The notes below the pieces were generated by a model. That model searched no databases and was not told the origin of the DNA. It worked only from the letters and a program-made list of their open reading frames with translations. From Pseudomonadota bacterium (lineage in GTDB: Bacteria; Pseudomonadota; Gammaproteobacteria; Xanthomonadales; Xanthomonadaceae): a stretch of DNA of 13,210 bases. The position numbers and the translations under genes were made by a program. Location of the stretch: the NCBI GenBank assembly GCA_025355485.1, contig JANXZP010000202.1, positions 1 through 13,210 of the forward strand, given 5' to 3'. Shown in pieces: positions 7,019-13,210 of this stretch. The stretch's first letter is position 1. Each line of letters starts with the position of its first letter.

Positions 7019-8310
7019 TCCGCGCATGGCGTCGACATGTGCTTGCAACACTGATCGCAGCAGCGATGCTGGCGCTGGCTGGCTGTCAAACCACCGGCGC
7101 GACGCGTGCCTCGCCCGCCGATGCCGGTCCGGTTTCCGAGCCGGTTCCACTACCGTCGGGTTCGCCGATCATCGTCTCGGATCTGCCGCCGGAAATCTCC
7201 GCGCCGATCACGCCGCCATCGAATGCGCCGCTGCCGGTCGAGGGCGATGTGTTGACCAGTGGCGAAGTGCTCGATCGCCTGCGCGCAAGGCTGAGCACGC
7301 CGACCTGCATCGTCGGCCCCAACAACACGCGCTGGCGGCACAAGTACGCCGGCTATCCGCAGCATTTCGCCGACGAAGTGCAGGCTACGCTGCCGATGAT
7401 GCTGGTCGTGCTGGATGAGCTCGAAAAACGCAAGCTGCCCGGCGAGTTCGCACTGGTCCCGATCGTCGAAAGCTGGTATCGCACCGATGCGCACAGCTTC
7501 GGCGCGGCCGGGATGTGGCAGATCATCGCCGAAACCGCGCGCAACAACGGCGCGACGGTGATCAACGGTTACGACGGCCGACTCTCGGGTCTGGATTCGA
7601 CCCGGGCCGCGCTGACTTACCTCGACAAGTTGCACGCGATGTTCAATGACTGGCGGCTTACCGCGATGGCCTACAACTCCGGCGAATACCGGGTGATGCA
7701 TACGATGTCGCCGGACGAATTGCGCCAGCGCAGCGTCGGCCACCAGAGCTACCGTCGCCCCGAAGGACTGTCGACCACGACCTACGAATATGTGTCGAAA
7801 CTGCGCGCGCTGACCTGCCTGCTCGCCGAACCCGAACGGCAAGCGATCCCTTTGCTCGCGACCGCACCGGTCACGCATTGGGTGCCGTACACGATGCCGG
7901 CGGATATTTCATCGCTGGACGAACTCGCGCGACGACTCGGCACCGATGCGGATCAGTTGAAGGCATTCAACCGCGGCTATCGCAATGGCCGCGTGGTGGC
8001 GGGCGCGCCGCGCACGTTGCTGGTGCCTGCGAGTACGCGGCCGCGCTGGGGGAATCCATCGGCCCAGACCGCGACCACCGATACCGCAGCGCCGAACGCG
8101 ATCGATATTAGCGCCAGCGCAGTGAATGACGCGCCCGTCGATTCGGAGGCACTCAAACGCACTGCGCGCACCCATACCGTCGCGCATGGCGAGACACTGG
8201 CCTCGATCGCAAGGCGCTATCACCTCGACATCAATCGGCTGCGCAAGTGGAATCATCTGGGCCGGCATGTCGAACTCAAGGCCGGAATGAAACTGAAACT
8301 GGCGCCCTGA
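7015..8310 (+). CDS. mltD: Membrane-bound lytic murein transglycosylase D (lipoprotein)
   Basis: This 431-residue protein cleaves the peptidoglycan glycan strand to 1,6-anhydromuropeptides. It begins with a lipoprotein signal (MIRAWRRHVLATLIAAAMLA) and lipobox LAGC, with the lipidated Cys at 24, so it should be anchored in the outer membrane. A Pro/Ser-rich spacer (about 25-80) precedes the SLT domain (about 125-240): LPGEFALVPIVESWYR carries the catalytic Glu (E152), followed by GAAGMWQI and MAYNSGEYRV. A degenerate LysM-like stretch lies about 285-340 (SLDELARRLGTDADQLKAFN) and a clear LysM ends the protein (HTVAHGETLASIARRYHLD to LKAGMKLKLAP). Such LysM modules bind peptidoglycan. The ATG overlaps the gloB stop. 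The gloB-mltD pairing is conserved in E. coli. Confidence 0.95.
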   Translation: MIRAWRRHVLATLIAAAMLALAGCQTTGATRASPADAGPVSEPVPLPSGSPIIVSDLPPEISAPITPPSNAPLPVEGDVLTSGEVLDRLRARLSTPTCIVGPNNTRWRHKYAGYPQHFADEVQATLPMMLVVLDELEKRKLPGEFALVPIVESWYRTDAHSFGAAGMWQIIAETARNNGATVINGYDGRLSGLDSTRAALTYLDKLHAMFNDWRLTAMAYNSGEYRVMHTMSPDELRQRSVGHQSYRRPEGLSTTTYEYVSKLRALTCLLAEPERQAIPLLATAPVTHWVPYTMPADISSLDELARRLGTDADQLKAFNRGYRNGRVVAGAPRTLLVPASTRPRWGNPSAQTATTDTAAPNAIDISASAVNDAPVDSEALKRTARTHTVAHGETLASIARRYHLDINRLRKWNHLGRHVELKAGMKLKLAP

Positions 8311-8373
8311 GTTCCCAGCGTTCAAACTAAGCCATCGCCGATACGGCCTGATCGATTCGATTGCGGAGGCAAC

Positions 8374-9159
8374 ATGAGTTTCCTGCACGGCAAACGCGCG
8401 CTGATCACCGGCGTACTCAACCAGCGATCGATCGCCTACGGCATCGCCAGTGCGATGCACCGCGAAGGCGCCGAGCTTGCGTTCACCTACGTCAACGACA
8501 AGCTGAAATCACGCGTCGAGGAAGCCGCGAGTACGTTCGGTTCGAGCATCGTGCTGCCCTGCGATGTCGGCAACGACGAACAGATCGCCGCTTTGTTCGT
8601 GGAGCTCGGCAAGCAATGGGACGGGTTGGACATCCTCGTGCATTCGATCGGATTTGCGCCGGGCGAAGCGCTGAGCGGCGGATTCCTTGACGGCCTGACG
8701 CGCGAAAATTTCGCGATCGCGCACGACATTTCCGCCTACAGTTTCCCGGCGCTCGCCAAAGCCGCGCGCCCGCTGATGCAAGGCCGCAACGGCGCCCTGC
8801 TGACGCTGACCTATCTCGGCGCCGATCGTGCGCTGGCGAACTACAACGTCATGGGCATGGCGAAAGCCAGCCTCGAATCAAGCGTGCGCTATCTCGCCTA
8901 CAACCTCGGCCCGGAAGGCACGCGCGTGAATGCGATTTCCGCCGGGCCGATCAAGACGCTCGCTGCGGCAGGCGTCGGCAACATCCGCAAGATGCTCGAC
9001 CACGTCGAACACAACGCACCGCTGCGGCGCAACGTCACCACCGAGGAAGTCGGCAACGTCGCCGCTTTCCTGTGCTCGGATCTGGCCGCCGGTATCACCG
9101 GCGAGGTGACCTTCGTTGATGCCGGCTACAACATCCTCGGCATGAGCGGGCTAGAGTAA
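8374..9159 (+). CDS. fabI: Enoyl-[acyl-carrier-protein] reductase (NADH)
   Basis: This 261-residue short-chain dehydrogenase family enzyme performs the last reduction of each fatty acid elongation cycle and is the triclosan target. Visible are the nucleotide-binding start GKRALITGVLNQRSIAYGIA (6-25), VHSIGFAPG (89-97, G93 as in triclosan-sensitive FabI), active-site Y147 (TYLGADRA) and Y157 with K164 (YNVMGMAKASLE), then GPEGTRVNAISAGPIKTLAA. The spacing Y-x(6)-K and the length match E. coli FabI. A strong ribosome site, GGAGG at 8365-8369, lies four bases before the ATG and fixes the start. The 63-base gap from mltD shows no terminator. Confidence 0.97.
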   Translation: MSFLHGKRALITGVLNQRSIAYGIASAMHREGAELAFTYVNDKLKSRVEEAASTFGSSIVLPCDVGNDEQIAALFVELGKQWDGLDILVHSIGFAPGEALSGGFLDGLTRENFAIAHDISAYSFPALAKAARPLMQGRNGALLTLTYLGADRALANYNVMGMAKASLESSVRYLAYNLGPEGTRVNAISAGPIKTLAAAGVGNIRKMLDHVEHNAPLRRNVTTEEVGNVAAFLCSDLAAGITGEVTFVDAGYNILGMSGLE

Positions 9160-9166
9160 GCGATTA

Positions 9167-9189
9167 GGCGATGACTTAACGTCATCGCC
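9167..9189 (+). terminator. Stem-loop after fabI, possible terminator
   Basis: A perfect 9-bp inverted repeat, GGCGATGAC / GTCATCGCC with loop TTAAC, begins seven bases after the fabI stop. No T-run follows on either strand, so it is not a classical intrinsic terminator. It could stabilise the mRNA end or mark a Rho-dependent or bidirectional end between the convergent genes fabI and ppiD. Confidence 0.45.
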
Positions 9190-9213
9190 TGTGCACTCCA
9201 GCGCCCGTAGCAG

Positions 9214-9310
9214 GCCGAAAAGTGCTCCTGCATTTTCGGCATTTCCGCCATCCATGGCGGTCAGAGCGTAGGGCGGAGCGAGGCATGGATGCCGAGTTTA
9301 GTCGCGAGTG
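9214..9310. repeat. Cluster of palindromes between convergent fabI and ppiD, possible REP-like element
   Basis: Several inverted repeats are packed here: GCCGAAAA/TTTTCGGC (9214-9221 with 9233-9240, 11-base loop), CCGCCAT-cc-ATGGCGG (9245-9260), and GGCAT-gg-ATGCC near 9284-9295. The stretch between them reads GTAGGGCGGAGCG. Palindrome clusters of this type are often dispersed intergenic repeats in this bacterial group. That is inferred from appearance only, because just one copy lies in this window. No credible ORF lies in 9160-9351. Confidence 0.4.
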
Positions 9311-9351
9311 AGTAGCGACGGGTCGACGCGACCTCAACCCGTCCGCACTGA

Positions 9352-11310
9352 CTACAACCGGTCTTCCGCAATCTTCACCGGAAACACGCGCTTGAGCGCA
9401 TCGAGGAAGGCGCGCGTTTCCACCGCTGCGCGCGCTTCGGCGAACTGCTGGCGCAGGCTGGCGCGGATGGTCGGATCCAGCGTCTTTGGATCGCCATCGA
9501 CGACCTGGGTGACCTCGACCAGCGCGTAGTGATCGGGGGCGATCTGCGCGAGTCCGGTCTGCGGCGGTTTGCCCGTTATCGGGCGCGGCAGGCGGAAGGC
9601 GACGTCGATCACCGGTTGCGCGAGCATCGTCGCATCGCGCGTCACCGCCGGCACGACCAGTATGTTGCCCGCACCGATCAGTGCGTCCAGCGATTCGCCC
9701 TTCGCGGTGCGCGCGAACAGTGTATCGGCCTGGGACTTCGCGGCTTTCGCGCGTCGATCGGCCTGCACATCAGCGAGCACGCGCTCGCGCATTTGCGCGA
9801 GCGGCAGGGTCTTGACCGGCAGGTGCTGGGCGACGCGGACCACCACCATGTGATCGTGGTTCTTGCCGATCTCGATCGGATCGCTGGTATTGCCGTCCTC
9901 AAGCACCGACGCCGAGAACGCCGCTTTCAACACGTTCGGATCTGCGGCGATGCCGGTGCCGCCCGCGCGCGTGATGAGCGGAGTTTTCTGGATGGTCATG
10001 CCGAGCTCGCGCGCGACCGGCACGAGCGAGGTCGAATCCTTGAGGGTAAGGTCGACGAGTTTGCCGGAGCGGTCGCTGTAGAGTTTCTCGCGCGCATCCT
10101 TGAGCTCGTTCTTCTCAAGCTCGGCGCGCACGGTCTCGAACGGGATCTGCCGGCCAGGCCGCACATCACGCAACTGGATCACGTGCCAGCCTTCGTTGCT
10201 GCGTACCGGGTCGCTGATGGTTCCAGGTTTCAGTGCGTAGAGTGCAGACGCGAACGCCTTCTGCTCAATGACTTTCTGGGTCAACCAGCCCAGGTCGCCG
10301 CCGAGATTCTTCGAGCCTTCGTCCTGTGAGTTCGCGCGCGCGAGCGCCGCGAAATCCGCGCCGGGCGCACGCGCCTGCGCGACCAGCGCGACGGCTTTCG
10401 CCTGCACGGCCTTCTCCGTCGCCGCATTCGCACCCGTTGGCACGTTGAGCAGGATGTGCGAGGCCAGCCGCTGTTCGGGCTCGATATAGCGGTTCTTCTG
10501 TTCGTCGTAGCGCTGGTGCAGGGTTGCGTCGTCGATGCTCGTCGGCGCCTGGATGGAGGCCGCATCGAGTTCGAGATATTCGAGCGTGACTTGTTCCTGC
10601 GTGCGGTAGTCGGCGGTGTGCGCCGTGTACCAGGCCTGCAGCTCGGCATCGGTGGGCGCCGCCGCATCGTCGTGGACGGTGATGTCCAAGTAGCGCAGGT
10701 CGCGCTTCTGGCCCTTGAGGCGGACGAACTCGTCGATGTCGTTGTCGCTGGTGATGCCGGACGACACCAGTTCGGCTGGCAGCGTCCGCACTTGCATGTC
10801 TTCGCGAACTGTCGCCTCGTATTGCGGCGCGGACATCGGAGGATTCTGTCCTGCCAGCAGTTCCTTGTAACGCAACGGATCGAACTTCCCTTCGACCTGG
10901 AACGCGGGCATCGCAGCGATCGCCTTGGCGAGCTCACCGTCGGATACCGCCAGCCCATCGCGCGCGGCGGCGGCGATCAGCAATTCGCGCTGCACGACCT
11001 GGTCCATGACCTCGCGCTTGTTGGCGATCGTGTCAAACTTGGCTGCGTCGAAACGCGCGCCAAGTTCCGCACGCTGGCGTTGGCGCTCCTGATCGAATTT
11101 CCTGCGGAATTGCTCGGCCGTGATGTCCTTGTACTTCGCGCCGATACCGGTGCCTAACCAGCCGGCCCTGAGCGTGATGCGCGCAGCGTAGGTGTCGGTC
11201 TGCCCCGAGAAATAACCGTTGATGCCCCACAAGGCGAAGGTGACGATGATCACGACTAGGAGGACCTTGGCCATCCAGCCGGAGGCCATTTCACGAATTT
11301 TCTGCAGCAT
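9352..11310 (-). CDS. ppiD: Periplasmic folding chaperone / parvulin-type PPIase PpiD
   Basis: The product has 652 residues from ATG 11310. It starts MLQKIREMASGWMAKV, with one N-terminal transmembrane helix (about 13-34, LLVVIIVTFALWGI) and the rest periplasmic: N-in/C-out topology, as in E. coli PpiD. A SurA-N-like chaperone region covers about 40-270. The parvulin rotamase domain is about 278-386 (RLASHILLNVPTG, FAALARANSQDEGSKNLGGDLGW, NEGWHVIQLRDV), and a further helical/beta region follows. By family knowledge it helps newly exported proteins fold at the SecYEG exit. The open frame extends to 11442, but those 44 residues are Arg/His-rich, run into the repeats behind tRNA-Asp and lack homology; the hydrophobic anchor fixes the start. 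The Shine-Dalgarno is poor. Convergent with fabI; downstream of the tRNA terminators. Confidence 0.94.
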   Translation of the reverse strand: MLQKIREMASGWMAKVLLVVIIVTFALWGINGYFSGQTDTYAARITLRAGWLGTGIGAKYKDITAEQFRRKFDQERQRQRAELGARFDAAKFDTIANKREVMDQVVQRELLIAAAARDGLAVSDGELAKAIAAMPAFQVEGKFDPLRYKELLAGQNPPMSAPQYEATVREDMQVRTLPAELVSSGITSDNDIDEFVRLKGQKRDLRYLDITVHDDAAAPTDAELQAWYTAHTADYRTQEQVTLEYLELDAASIQAPTSIDDATLHQRYDEQKNRYIEPEQRLASHILLNVPTGANAATEKAVQAKAVALVAQARAPGADFAALARANSQDEGSKNLGGDLGWLTQKVIEQKAFASALYALKPGTISDPVRSNEGWHVIQLRDVRPGRQIPFETVRAELEKNELKDAREKLYSDRSGKLVDLTLKDSTSLVPVARELGMTIQKTPLITRAGGTGIAADPNVLKAAFSASVLEDGNTSDPIEIGKNHDHMVVVRVAQHLPVKTLPLAQMRERVLADVQADRRAKAAKSQADTLFARTAKGESLDALIGAGNILVVPAVTRDATMLAQPVIDVAFRLPRPITGKPPQTGLAQIAPDHYALVEVTQVVDGDPKTLDPTIRASLRQQFAEARAAVETRAFLDALKRVFPVKIAEDRL

Positions 11311-11440
11311 GTTGGCTTGACCCGTATGCGTTGCCCGGCGGCCGGGCGAATTGCGTAGGTTACCGCGCGCAGCGTGCGGCCGGAACATCCGGCTTCGCGC
11401 CGCGCACAAAGCATGGGCGCGTTGCGGCGACCCGACCCTC

Positions 11441-11465
11441 AAAAAAGCAAGGGCGCCTTGCGGCG
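11441..11465 (-). terminator. Second tandem terminator copy
   Basis: The same core one repeat unit downstream: on the minus strand GCAAGG-CGC-CCTTGC (11447-11461) followed by six T (11446 to 11441). The flanking bases no longer support the longer GCAA-loop stem, so this copy is weaker than the proximal one. Confidence 0.65.
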
Positions 11466-11477
11466 TCGCGAGCTTTG

Positions 11478-11504
11478 AAAAAGCAAGGGCGCCTTGCGGC
11501 GCCC
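11478..11504 (-). terminator. Intrinsic terminator of the tRNA-Asp transcript (proximal)
   Basis: On the minus strand, GGGCGCC-GCAA-GGCGCCC forms a 7-bp all-GC stem with a GCAA tetraloop, followed by TTGCTTTTT. The stem starts nine bases beyond the tRNA-Asp CCA. An alternative, overlapping stem is GCAAGG/CCTTGC right before the T-run. Confidence 0.8.
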
Positions 11505-11513
11505 CGGTACAAG

Positions 11514-11590
11514 TGGCGGAGTGGACGGGACTCGAACCCGCGACCTCCGGCGTGACAGGCCAGCATTCTAACCAACTGAACTACCACTCC
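11514..11590 (-). tRNA. tRNA-Asp (GUC)
   Basis: The minus strand reads as a complete 77-base tRNA with encoded CCA. The acceptor stem is GGAGTGG/CCACTCC with discriminator G, the D arm is GTTCAGTTGGTTAGAAT, and the anticodon loop CTGTCAC gives anticodon GUC. The T arm is CGGGTTCGAGTCCCG. It lies 97 bases downstream of tRNA-Val, so both are probably processed from one transcript. Confidence 0.97.
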
Positions 11591-11687
11591 GCATTTGAAA
11601 GCGTTGTTCGAACCGGGCGGCTTGTCGACTGGTTCCATCCGCACACGAAATGCGCGAATCGTCGCAACAGGCTGCATCACGGACGCG

Positions 11688-11762
11688 TGGTGGGTGCTGA
11701 GGGTTTCGAACCCCCGACCCTCGCCGTGTAAAGGCGACGCTCTACCGCTGAGCTAAGCACCC
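11688..11762 (-). tRNA. tRNA-Val (UAC)
   Basis: The minus strand reads as a complete 75-base tRNA with encoded CCA. The acceptor stem is GGGTGCT/AGCACCC with discriminator A, the D arm is GCTCAGCGGTAGAGC, and the anticodon loop TTTACAC gives anticodon UAC. The T arm is GGGGGTTCGAAACCCTC with one G-T pair. A small hairpin GGTTTC/GAAACC (11764-11778) sits immediately upstream of the 5' end. I could not identify a convincing dedicated promoter. Confidence 0.97.
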
Positions 11763-11875
11763 GGGTTTCATTGAAACCAGTTTCCGCCAAGGTCGCAAAA
11801 GCCGGCTTTCGCTGAAGCTGGGTTGTCGCGAAATCCGGCCGGAACCGACCGGGCTTGCGCGGAAGAATCCGCATC

Positions 11876-11904
11876 GGAAAAGTCCGGCCAGAAAGACCGG
11901 ACTT
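11876..11904 (-). terminator. Terminator downstream of hupB
   Basis: An 8-bp perfect stem AAGTCCGG/CCGGACTT (11880-11887 with 11897-11904) with a 9-base loop lies 26 bases after the hupB stop. On the minus strand the stem's 3' arm runs into TTTTCC, a short T-run. It should separate hupB transcription from the tRNAs, though possibly incompletely. Confidence 0.65.
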
Positions 11905-11929
11905 CTCGTCGAGGAAACTAGCTTGCCGC

Positions 11930-12202
11930 TTAGTTTACGGCATCCTTGAGGGCCTTGCCAGCCTTGAACGCCGGATTCTTCGAGGCCTTGATCTTGATGG
12001 TGTCGCCAGTGCGCGGATTGCGACCGGTGCGCGCAGCGCGCTTGCGGATCGAGAAAGTGCCGAAGCCCACCAGCGTCACGGTGTCGCCTTTCTTGAGGGC
12101 CTTGGTGACGGTTTCCACCATCGCATCGACGGCGCGGCCGGCGTCGGCCTTGGACAGTTCGGCGGAATCAGCAACCGAAGCGATGAAATCAGCCTTGTTC
12201 AT
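11930..12202 (-). CDS. hupB: DNA-binding protein HU (beta type)
   Basis: This 90-residue nucleoid protein binds and bends DNA without strict sequence specificity as a dimer. The sequence starts MNKADFIASVADSAELSKAD and carries the HU signature GFGTFSIRKRAARTGRNPRTG, with the DNA-contacting beta-arm around RNPRTGDTIKIKASKNPAF. It ends KAGKALKDAVN, as in E. coli HU-beta. Length is exactly that of the family. The ATG at 12202 is preceded by AGGGAG seven bases upstream; the frame reads open to 12298, but those residues are not HU. Order lon-hupB-ppiD is conserved in gammaproteobacteria. Confidence 0.98.
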   Translation of the reverse strand: MNKADFIASVADSAELSKADAGRAVDAMVETVTKALKKGDTVTLVGFGTFSIRKRAARTGRNPRTGDTIKIKASKNPAFKAGKALKDAVN

Positions 12203-12252
12203 TAGTAACTCCCTGGGCAAGTAGGACCCGCGATTCGTTTCAATCCAGACAT
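12202..12252 (-). CDS. Possible leader ORF (16 residues) coupled to hupB
   Basis: In the hupB leader an ATG at 12250-12252 lies six bases after AGGGGAG. It opens a 16-codon frame (MSGLKRIAGPTCPGSY) ending in TAA at 12202-12204. That stop shares its last A with the hupB ATG (TAATG), and the hupB Shine-Dalgarno lies inside the ORF. This geometry fits translational coupling or leader-based control. The ORF is short enough to be chance. Confidence 0.35.
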   Translation of the reverse strand: MSGLKRIAGPTCPGSY

Positions 12253-12272
12253 GCCGAACTCCCCTGCATGTC
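12248..12272 (-). promoter_or_regulatory. Hairpin in the hupB mRNA leader
   Basis: A 7-bp perfect stem GACATGC/GCATGTC (12266-12272 with 12248-12254) has an 11-base loop. In the RNA the loop carries AGGGGAG, the ribosome site of the small leader ORF, and the 3' arm contains that ORF's AUG. Folding would therefore expose the ribosome site but hide the start codon. Confidence 0.45.
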
Positions 12273-12327
12273 CGATCGACCTGTGCCGCAGCGCACACTT
12301 CATGTCGGCGCGCTGCGGACGAAACGA

Positions 12328-12356
12328 TTTATACCAGCGCCTGTAGTGGTGCGCAA
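12328..12356 (-). promoter_or_regulatory. Sigma70-like promoter of hupB
   Basis: On the minus strand TTGCGC (12351-12356) and TATAAA (12328-12333) are separated by exactly 17 bases, a good sigma70 geometry with 5/6 match in the -10 box. Transcription would start near 12321, giving a leader of about 120 bases before hupB. Confidence 0.65.
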
Positions 12357-12466
12357 CACGTCAAAGCGAGGAACGACGCGGTTTCCAGCGATGCATGCTT
12401 TCATGCCGATTGACACGTTTGAACCGCACGTGCTTGAAATCTCTGGAAGCCCGTTGATTTGCGGCA

Positions 12467-12481
12467 ATGCCGATCCGGCAT
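12467..12481. other. Small hairpin directly after the lon stop
   Basis: ATGCCG-atc-CGGCAT forms a 6-bp stem with a 3-base loop one base beyond the lon stop codon. No T-run follows on the minus strand, so termination here is unproven. The rest of 12299-12466 holds the hupB promoter and no visible gene. Confidence 0.35.
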
Positions 12482-12482
12482 T

Positions 12483-13210
12483 TCAGTGTGTCGTGATCGC
12501 GTCTGACTTGCCGCCGGACTTTTCCGCTTCGTTGCCATCGGCTGTACCAGACGGCGCCGAACGAGGCGTCAGCGGCCGTTCGAGTGCGATGTCGAGGACT
12601 TCGTCGATCCAGCGCACCGGAAGGATCTTCATGCCCTGGGTGACGTTGCGCGGAATCTCGACGAGATCCTTGCGGTTTTCCTCGGGGATGATCACGGTGT
12701 GGATGCCGCCGCGCAGCGCCGCCAGCAATTTCTCCTTCAATCCGCCAATCGGCAGCACGCGACCGCGCAAAGTGATCTCGCCGGTCATCGCGACATCGGC
12801 GCGCACCGGCACTTTCGACAATGCGGATACCAACGCAGTGGCCATCGCGATGCCGGCGCTCGGGCCGTCCTTCGGCGTCGCGCCTTCGGGCACGTGCAGG
12901 TGGAAGTCGAGTTTCTGGTGGAAATCCGGATCCAGTCCCAGCGATTCGGCGCGCGCGCGCACGACAGAATGCGCGGCCTTCACCGATTCCTGCATCACTT
13001 CGCCGAGTTTGCCGGTGAGGATCATCTGGCCCTTGCCCGGCACCAGCGTGGCCTCGACCTGCAGCAGTTCACCACCGACTTCCGTCCATGCAAGCCCGGT
13101 GACCAGGCCGATTTCGTTGTGCTCTTCGGCGCGGCCGAAATCGTGGCGACGCACTCCGAGGAAGTGCTCCAGATTCTTCGGGGTGACGTGCTTGGTCTGG
13201 ATTTTGCTTG
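12483..13210 (-). CDS. lon: ATP-dependent Lon protease, C-terminal part (5' end outside window)
   Basis: The frame is open to the right edge (reading KIQTKHVTPKNLEHFLGVRR from about 13205), so the GTG at 13154 is internal. This segment is the serine protease domain of Lon. PKDGPSAGIAM holds the catalytic Ser (codon 12858-12860) and GGLKEKLLAA the catalytic Lys (codon 12735-12737). LAWTEVGGELL, PGKGQMILTGKLGEVMQES and HVPEGATPKDGPS match E. coli Lon closely. The end carries a low-complexity hydrophilic tail (about 30 residues, ending SDAITTH) that is poorly conserved. Lon degrades misfolded and regulatory proteins in the cytosol; the ATPase and N-terminal domains are off the window. Confidence 0.97.
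   Translation of the reverse strand, partial: SKIQTKHVTPKNLEHFLGVRRHDFGRAEEHNEIGLVTGLAWTEVGGELLQVEATLVPGKGQMILTGKLGEVMQESVKAAHSVVRARAESLGLDPDFHQKLDFHLHVPEGATPKDGPSAGIAMATALVSALSKVPVRADVAMTGEITLRGRVLPIGGLKEKLLAALRGGIHTVIIPEENRKDLVEIPRNVTQGMKILPVRWIDEVLDIALERPLTPRSAPSGTADGNEAEKSGGKSDAITTH

Larger units (their letters stand above)
11406..11513 (-). repeat. Three tandem 36-bp repeats behind tRNA-Asp
   Basis: Units start at 11406, 11442 and 11478, exactly 36 bases apart. Units 2 and 3 share an identical 24-base core (plus strand AAAAAGCAAGGGCGCC followed by TTGCGGCG) and then a variable 12-base end; unit 1 is a decayed copy (ACAAAGCATGGGCGCG then TTGCGGCG). The array ends one base before the tRNA-Asp CCA. 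On the minus strand each core holds a hairpin followed by a T-run. Confidence 0.85.

Noticed and set aside
11311..11442. Upstream extension of the ppiD frame
   Set aside because: The 44 codons are basic and low-complexity, run into the repeats behind tRNA-Asp, and would bury the membrane anchor; the ATG at 11310 matches PpiD proteins.
11406..11513. CRISPR-like 36-bp periodicity
   Set aside because: Only three units, the conserved part is 24 bases with 12-base variable ends, there are no cas genes, and the core is a terminator hairpin plus T-run.
11351..11731. 126-codon plus-strand frame across both tRNA regions
   Set aside because: It reads antisense through repeats and tRNA genes, a known artefact.
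11798..11809. Perfect palindrome AAAGCCGGCTTT upstream of tRNA-Val
   Set aside because: It could be an operator or hairpin, but it lacks a second site, a loop and a T-run; chance is likely in this GC-rich leader.

Overview
This 13.2 kb window is high-GC chromosomal DNA from a gammaproteobacterium. The most likely source is the Xanthomonadales/Lysobacterales (Rhodanobacteraceae or Lysobacter-like). That placement is inferred from protein flavour (for example the opening residues of the PP2C phosphatase), the GC content, the order lon-hupB-tRNA-tRNA-ppiD-fabI, and the mltD-gloB-methyltransferase-rnhA-dnaQ block, which is also adjacent in E. coli. No phage, transposon, CRISPR array or defence island is visible. 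Most of the window is core housekeeping DNA.

Layout, left to right. (1) 1-1728, plus strand: the 3' part of an autotransporter adhesin with bacterial Ig-like repeats and a C-terminal beta-barrel. (2) 1728-4170: a possible 55-codon ORF, a PP2C-type Ser/Thr phosphatase (plus) and, tail to tail with it, a membrane-anchored Hanks-type Ser/Thr kinase (minus); together they look like a reversible phospho-signalling pair. (3) 4262-6206, minus strand: methyltransferase, rnhA and dnaQ with 4-base stop/start overlaps, so one transcription unit. Its rnhA is interrupted by an in-frame amber codon. (4) 6248-8310, plus strand: gloB (glyoxalase II) overlapping mltD (lytic transglycosylase lipoprotein), divergent from unit 3. 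(5) 8374-9159, plus: fabI, followed by a 192-base convergent gap full of hairpins. (6) 9352-11310, minus: ppiD. (7) 11406-11762, minus: tRNA-Val(UAC) and tRNA-Asp(GUC), followed by tandem 36-bp repeats carrying intrinsic terminators. (8) 11930-12202, minus: hupB, with a readable sigma70-like promoter and a structured leader containing a small ORF. (9) 12483 to the right edge, minus: the proteolytic end of Lon.

The genes cover envelope biogenesis and quality control (PpiD, MltD, FabI, autotransporter), proteostasis and nucleoid structure (Lon, HU), DNA fidelity (DnaQ, RNase HI) and methylglyoxal detoxification (GloB). I found no convincing wholly new system. The strongest unusual signals are the amber codon and 15-bp repeats in rnhA, the small leader ORF of hupB, the tandem tRNA terminator repeats, and a sharp GC drop in the extracytoplasmic end of the kinase gene.
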